This document shows positions 59,189-64,000 of a stretch of 64,000 nt of DNA, one piece after another. The notes below the pieces were generated by a model, which worked only from the letters and a program-made list of their open reading frames with translations, was not told the origin of the DNA and made no database searches. The translations under genes and the position numbers were made by a program. Source of the DNA: Portulaca oleracea (lineage: Eukaryota > Streptophyta > Magnoliopsida > Caryophyllales > Portulacaceae); contig CM055876.1 in the NCBI GenBank assembly GCA_029582165.1, positions 22,161,001 through 22,225,000 of the forward strand, given 5' to 3'. How positions within the stretch are numbered: position 1 is the stretch's first letter; every line of letters starts with the position of its first letter.

Positions 59189-59558
59189 CTTGAGGACAAT
59201 TTTTCGTCCATTTAGAGATTTTATTGGTTCCAGTGGTGAACATAAACGTTTTAGATTACACTTTGAACTTTCCGAAAAGATATATTATGCGCCCATACGA
59301 TATCGGGATTAAGAGATATGGAGTTTTCATTAAGGTGTTACAAACTGAGTTCTGCCCAGAAAACTTAGATGTGTATCTGACTTGAGGGCCATTTTTCGTC
59401 CCTTTGGAGACCTTATTGTTCTAGTGATGAACATAAGAGTTTTAGGTCACTTCGCAAGCTTTCCGAAAATGTATGGCATGCGTTCACCGGATGTCGGGAG
59501 TGCAAGATATAGGGTCGGGGCTGAAGATTGTCAATTAAGTTTCTGCCCATAAACTTCT
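59189..59558 (+). repeat. Two diverged tandem subrepeats in gypsy 3' LTR
   Basis: Counterpart of the pair in the 5' LTR with the same 192-bp spacing, so the duplication predates this insertion. Confidence 0.7.
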
Positions 59559-61043
59559 ATAGTAAATTGGGATTTTGTGAACCAATTTCAATCGTTCAAG
59601 AGATTCTATTGGTTTAGAGACTCTTGGGTCAACATGAGGATGTTCAAGAGGTGTTTTCTAAGTTGAAAGTACTATCTTTTAAAGGCTAGTGTTATTTATC
59701 AAAGTTATATTCTTTTAGCTGAGATCGAGAGTTAAGTTATACCATGGAAATCATTGCTAAGTGGAGTTTGGAGTGTTTCATTGCTATAAAGGTTTTTTTG
59801 AATCATGATAACCCCAGGAGATATTCCTTCTTTAATGCATAGTTCCAATTCACCGTTCAAACATTCCCAAAAGTCGTCGATTCATCGTTATAAATTCTTC
59901 TTCGTCGCTTGACGATATATCCGAAAAATCAAGAACTCTCAATTCCCATTATAGTTTTTCATTGACTTAATTTTTCTCATTCTTTCATTATGGCCTCTTT
60001 GAATCATTCTATAAGTTATAGGCCATTCATCGGTTATTTTCAAGTCCTTTACGAGTTTCGTATCAAAAGATCAAACCGAAAGTTTTAGTTCCACTTTATA
60101 GCTTACATTTACTCAGGCTATTTTTCAAGCCCTTCCCTTCATTTTTTTTGGACCTCGTTTCTGTTGACAAAGTTGTAGAGCTTAATTTTCCCTATCCCGG
60201 GAAGTACTCGTTTACCGAAATCCGAGTTTTCTAGTTCGAGATATCATCAAAACAGTGAATTGTCAAAATCTGGAAATTGTTTTTGCTAATCCCTTCAAAG
60301 TTGTCCGGTTTCAAGTACTTGACCTTTGGCTTTTATATTTGCAAGGACTTTATAAAAACTCTCAACTTCCTACACTTTTGTATGGTTCCCCAAATCACCC
60401 AAGCCGTCCCGAGCCCGAGGCACGCCACCAAGCAACTCTACCTTTCAAGGTACGCAAATTATCCAACTTTTGTATCTATTTAAAGTCAAGTACAGTTTTA
60501 TTGCATAGATACATTCTAATGATTTTATTGTTTTACAAGTGGTCCCGACACTTAATTCTACGGTAGCTAGAGTGAAATCTAGCATTATTTTACAGGCTCC
60601 TATTGCAGTAATCTTGACCTGGCCAGTGTCGACTGCCTAGCAGTCACCCAATCCAAACTTCCGGTCGGTTTGGGCATGCGCGTGTGTGAGGTGCTTCGGC
60701 ATCGATCGTAAGGGATACCACGTCTTACTGTATGAACTATTTTTCAATGTTAAGCACATCATATGCATAGAATTCCTAAAGTTTAAAGACTCCAATGGTT
60801 TAGCATGCTTTATTTCCCCTTCCCTGTTTTCAAAATGAATTTAAATGCCGGCACTTAAACCGTTTTCGAACGGTTTGACGTGTTGGAGGTTTACGTACTG
60901 AGTGTTTCCCCACTCATTTTTGCGTATGTTTTCAATGTTTTGTTTTAGGCGGTCCGAGCTCCATGTGCAAGATAGTCTTATAGGGCGGATTTGGCCGACC
61001 TCGGTGGTCATCATGGTTTCAACGATCGACTTATTTTGGAAGA

Positions 61044-61047
<4 letters not shown>

Positions 61048-61108
<61 letters not shown>
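61048..61108. repeat. TA microsatellite in gypsy 3' LTR (61 bp)
   Basis: Same place as in the 5' LTR but less than half as long and uninterrupted. Confidence 0.97.
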
Positions 61109-61110
<2 letters not shown>

Positions 61111-61315
61111 ATGTTGAGGGTTGTATAAAGTTTAATGTCTATGTTTGGTGTTTGTCCATGTATGGGTTTAAGTGTAGTGTTTATTTGGTGGTTCGTATGC
61201 CTTGTCCCGTGTGGGGACGGCGGTAATGCCTCAATACTTGCATTTCCGCTGCGCTAATCACATGTTATGGCAGGTTTAATGATAATCTTGTGGTTAAGGG
61301 TGTTGGGGCGTTACA

Positions 61316-61320
61316 GTGTG
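61316..61320. repeat. Target site duplication GTGTG, right copy
   Basis: Matches 48908-48912. The array LTR continues immediately after it. Confidence 0.92.
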
Positions 61321-61755
61321 GTTGTATCCTCCAAGAATCTTCAAAGCCATTATCATTCATCAATCAAATCGTGAGTTTCTTTCTAGTTTTCATTTGATCT
61401 TGTTTTTGTTTCTACATTGTTTCAAATTCAAGATTCTTTTGAATATCATTCAATCATTCAAGAAACATACATTCCACCCATTCCTACATTCATTACATTC
61501 ATTTCATTCATCCATTTCGTCCATTCCATTCGTTTATCCATCCATTCATTCATCCATTCATTCATTCATTCAATCTTAAAGAAACACTTAAAGATCCTAA
61601 CCTTTTGTATAATTTGATCATCTTTGATCCTATTATACATCATTTCATTCAATTTGGTTGATCTTTAAGAACTTTGAGAATCAAGATTCTTATCTTTGTT
61701 TTTAAAGATCTTGTTTCCAAGTATAATGAGATTCCATTGATCCCATTATACATCA
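61321..61755 (+). repeat. Array LTR 16, 3' part
   Basis: It completes LTR 16 to about 1032 bp once the insertion and the second target copy are removed. It ends TATACATCA, with the primer site at 61760-61771. It carries cattcgttt and CAAGAAACATAC, as LTR 1 does. Confidence 0.94.
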
Positions 61756-62019
61756 AAATTGGTATCAGAGCTTAGGAGTTTGAATCTCTTAGTTCTTGAA
61801 ACAATCTTTTTACAATCTTTCCCTCTCCCACACGTTCCCCATCACCCCTACCATCACACGTCCATCACAAAAATTCATCCTCCATCCCACATCCCCACTA
61901 AACTCCACAAAGAACCCGTGAGCCCAAACACAAATCCAACCAATTCCCCCTCACGTCCCTTCTATGCTAATCATCCTACCATGAGTTTCTTGCGATCTTT
62001 TGAATCAAGATAGGTTCTA

Positions 62020-63141
62020 ATGGATTGCAAAAGGTCTAGCAAGAATTCGCAACGTGAGCTACAATGCTTGAAGCAACAAATTGATGATCTTGCCAAGCAA
62101 ATGGAAGAATGTGGAATTCTTCCAAAGGGATCAAAAAGCACAAAATCACGTGTGGTTCAGTCATCTAAGGTTGAATATGAAGCACCTTATGCACGGAGTA
62201 AACATTCCAAAAAGAAGAATGGGAAGAAAGTTCAAAAAGATTTCTTACCATCCGATTACAAAGGTGACTCCACAAGATCAACCCTCATCCATTCCCAAAC
62301 CCCACGTGCAAGAACCAGCACCCATAGCCCAAGGAGTTGTTATCATTGCCAAAGTTTAGGTCATATTGAATTGGAGTGTCCTAACAAGAAAGAAGTGCCT
62401 TCGGAAGGGTACCAAACACATGATAACAAACCATTTGAGGAGGAAAAGGAAGAGGAAGTTGGCGTTGACATGAAAGGAGAAGAATTGGAGGTTGACGCAA
62501 AAGAAGAAGAAATTGGGATTGACGCATATGAGGAGGAGAAGAAAGAGGAAGAAAATGTAGAAGAGGAGCATATGGAAAAGTGGCTTGTGACAAAAGAAGC
62601 AAGTGTGGCGTATGAACATCCACAAAGAGAGTGCAAGATCTCTCATTATACCAACAAAGGAGAAGTATGTTCATTAAACCAAGAAAAGGAAAGTTGTGCC
62701 TCCTATGGATATATCGTTGTCCTTATGCAAAGGTTAAGCCATGAGAATTTCAATCCAAGAAGTTTAGTAAGTCTTTGCTTTTACAAAATTTACAAAGATT
62801 TATTATATTGCAAAATTACTTCTATGGATTCCTGTCATACTCTGTTGGAAGGACCAAAGTTGCTAGATAGGAATATCATGCCTCTTGATGCATCTCTACT
62901 TCCATCTTACACCACACGGCCTAAGAAGGAAGAAAGCCAACTTGTGTCGATCATGAAGATGGAGTATCGAGGGAATAAAGAATATAAGGATCCTATTCTT
63001 ATACATTTGGAGAAGAATGAAATGGGTCCAAGTATCCATCACATTTTGAATCTTCCCACGAAGCATATCTTCCATGAGCATCCAAAAGATATCTACTCAG
63101 ATCACATGGTTGAAAGGCCGAAATTCGAAAGGATGTTATAG
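62020..63141 (+). CDS. Unit 17: fused ORF A-B (373 aa) made by a 365-bp deletion
   Basis: The first 84 codons are ORF A through DYKGDS. Then 365 bp, compared with unit 12, are missing between two CTCCA sites (junction near 62268-62272). The deletion shifts the frame by exactly what is needed to enter the linker and knuckle of ORF B. The result is one ATG-started frame with coiled coil, basic patch, CCHC knuckle, acidic stretch and protease remnant, but no capsid core. ORF D, from 63156, is cut by TAG near 63288. Confidence 0.78.
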   Translation: MDCKRSSKNSQRELQCLKQQIDDLAKQMEECGILPKGSKSTKSRVVQSSKVEYEAPYARSKHSKKKNGKKVQKDFLPSDYKGDSTRSTLIHSQTPRARTSTHSPRSCYHCQSLGHIELECPNKKEVPSEGYQTHDNKPFEEEKEEEVGVDMKGEELEVDAKEEEIGIDAYEEEKKEEENVEEEHMEKWLVTKEASVAYEHPQRECKISHYTNKGEVCSLNQEKESCASYGYIVVLMQRLSHENFNPRSLVSLCFYKIYKDLLYCKITSMDSCHTLLEGPKLLDRNIMPLDASLLPSYTTRPKKEESQLVSIMKMEYRGNKEYKDPILIHLEKNEMGPSIHHILNLPTKHIFHEHPKDIYSDHMVERPKFERML

Positions 63142-63425
63142 CCCAAGTCATCAAAGTGCATTGCTTCATATTAAATGATGAAGGCCAAATTGTGGAATTT
63201 GAAATTTTGGAGATACATGGAATTCCTATACCCGTGGTGGAGCATCGAGAAACAAAGTCCAAAAGCGCCATTGGGTTATTTTGGAAGTAGTTGAGGAAGT
63301 TTTGTAAGGGAGTCTATGATGACTTCAAAGCATTTAAAAAGAAAGTTTGTAATTTTTTGTGAAGAACGCAAGTAAGAGAGTTGATGCTAGAAGTTTAAGG
63401 ACAAACTTTTTCAACCGGGGGAGTA

Positions 63426-64000
63426 TGATGTATATTTGATGGCCATATACATCAAGGACATCAAGGAAGACATCCAATATGCATTATAGGAGCCTAATAC
63501 TCGGTTATATGGCAAAAGAGCATCATTCACCCAAGTATCCCTTTCGTTTGAATGATTTCAACAATGGAAGTTTGGTAATTTACTCTATAACTCTAGATAT
63601 ATGCGTCTAATGAGGAAGTCATCCAAAGACATATTGAAGAGCATTGAAAGAGCTTTCCAATGGTTTTTGAATCTTGGAAAACGGACAAGTATTGAAGGAG
63701 TTATAGTCTTTTCTTTCTAGAGTTGTATTTTAGAGTTTTATGATGTAATAAATGTGTAGGATGATGTAAGCCTCAAGGGGCCTAATTTCTTGAATAGTGC
63801 ACGTCCTAGGGGGCTTAGGATTACTATAAGTACCCCCTTAGGCCTCTTGTAATCTCATTCATTCAATAAATCAAATACAAACACAAGGTGTTGTTTTCTC
63901 TCTAGCTTTTGTGCTAGTTTTCGTTTCTCTTGAGGGAGATTTGATCCTATCTTCTTCTTCTAGCTTAGGGTGGTGTCCTAAGTGGTGATAGGTAGAGATT
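63426..64000 (+). repeat. Array LTR 17 (partial, 5' part only)
   Basis: It starts TGATGTATAT and runs off the window. It has private changes including TATAAGTA for the TATA box and TTTTGTGCTAGTTTTCG near 63906. Confidence 0.92.

Larger units (their letters stand above)
57839..61315 (+). repeat. Gypsy 3' LTR (3477 bp)
   Basis: It starts TGTAACAACCC and ends GTTACA, a 6-base terminal inverted repeat. By eye about 40-50 substitutions separate it from the 5' LTR, plus indels. Confidence 0.93.
61321..64000 (+). mobile_element. Tandem array, right part (rest of LTR 16, unit 17, partial LTR 17)
   Basis: The array resumes directly after the nested gypsy element and its GTGTG duplication. It completes LTR 16, gives one internal domain with a 365-bp deletion, and enters another LTR that runs off the window. 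Orientation, period and motifs match the left part, so the two parts were one continuous array before the insertion. Confidence 0.93.

Overview
This window is repeat-dense plant nuclear DNA with no host gene that I can recognise. The organism is most likely a flowering plant. The evidence is two families of LTR retrotransposon primed by initiator tRNA-Met (the 12-base site TGGTATCAGAGC after the LTRs), Ty3/gypsy-type gag, RNase H and integrase remnants, 5-bp target duplications and AT-rich composition. I cannot name the species.

Layout. From 1 to 48912, and again from 61321 to 64000, the sequence is one head-to-tail array of a small gag-only retrotransposon with a period of about 3.07 kb. Each unit is one LTR of about 1.03 kb plus one internal domain of about 2.03 kb. 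Neighbouring units share the LTR between them, so the order is LTR-internal-LTR-internal. The window holds 17 internal domains and 18 LTRs: 15 uninterrupted, one split by an insertion, and one partial at each edge. LTRs start TGATGTATA and end TATACATCA, are preceded by a purine-rich tract (cgggggagta) and are followed 4 bases later by the tRNA-Met primer site. Internal domains carry ORF A (gag core, 234 codons when intact), ORF B in another frame (CCHC zinc knuckle, Glu-rich stretch, aspartic-protease-like remnant without its active site) and a short ORF D of unknown nature. No reverse transcriptase, RNase H or integrase is present, so the unit is non-autonomous and resembles the published TR-GAG class.

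From 48913 to 61315 a separate 12.4-kb Ty3/gypsy element is nested inside the sixteenth complete LTR of the array. It is bounded by the duplicated target GTGTG and has 3.5-kb LTRs, a tRNA-Met primer site and a polypurine tract. Its interior keeps only fragments of the RT tail, RNase H, integrase and C-terminal tail, all with stops, frameshifts and lost catalytic residues. Motifs resemble the Tekay/Del chromovirus lineage (inference from memory of the family). The two LTRs differ at only about 1-2% of aligned positions by eye, far less decay than the interior shows, so the element was probably already defective when it moved.

How it fits together. The array behaves like a satellite built from a retrotransposon. 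Diagnostic variants define contiguous blocks (units 1-2, 3-8, 9-15, 16-17), and some unit pairs look like recent multi-unit duplications. That fits unequal exchange and conversion between neighbours rather than independent insertions. Gag ORF A is intact in units 3, 4, 6, 11, 12 and 14 and broken elsewhere. Short deletions cluster in patches and may partly be assembly error.
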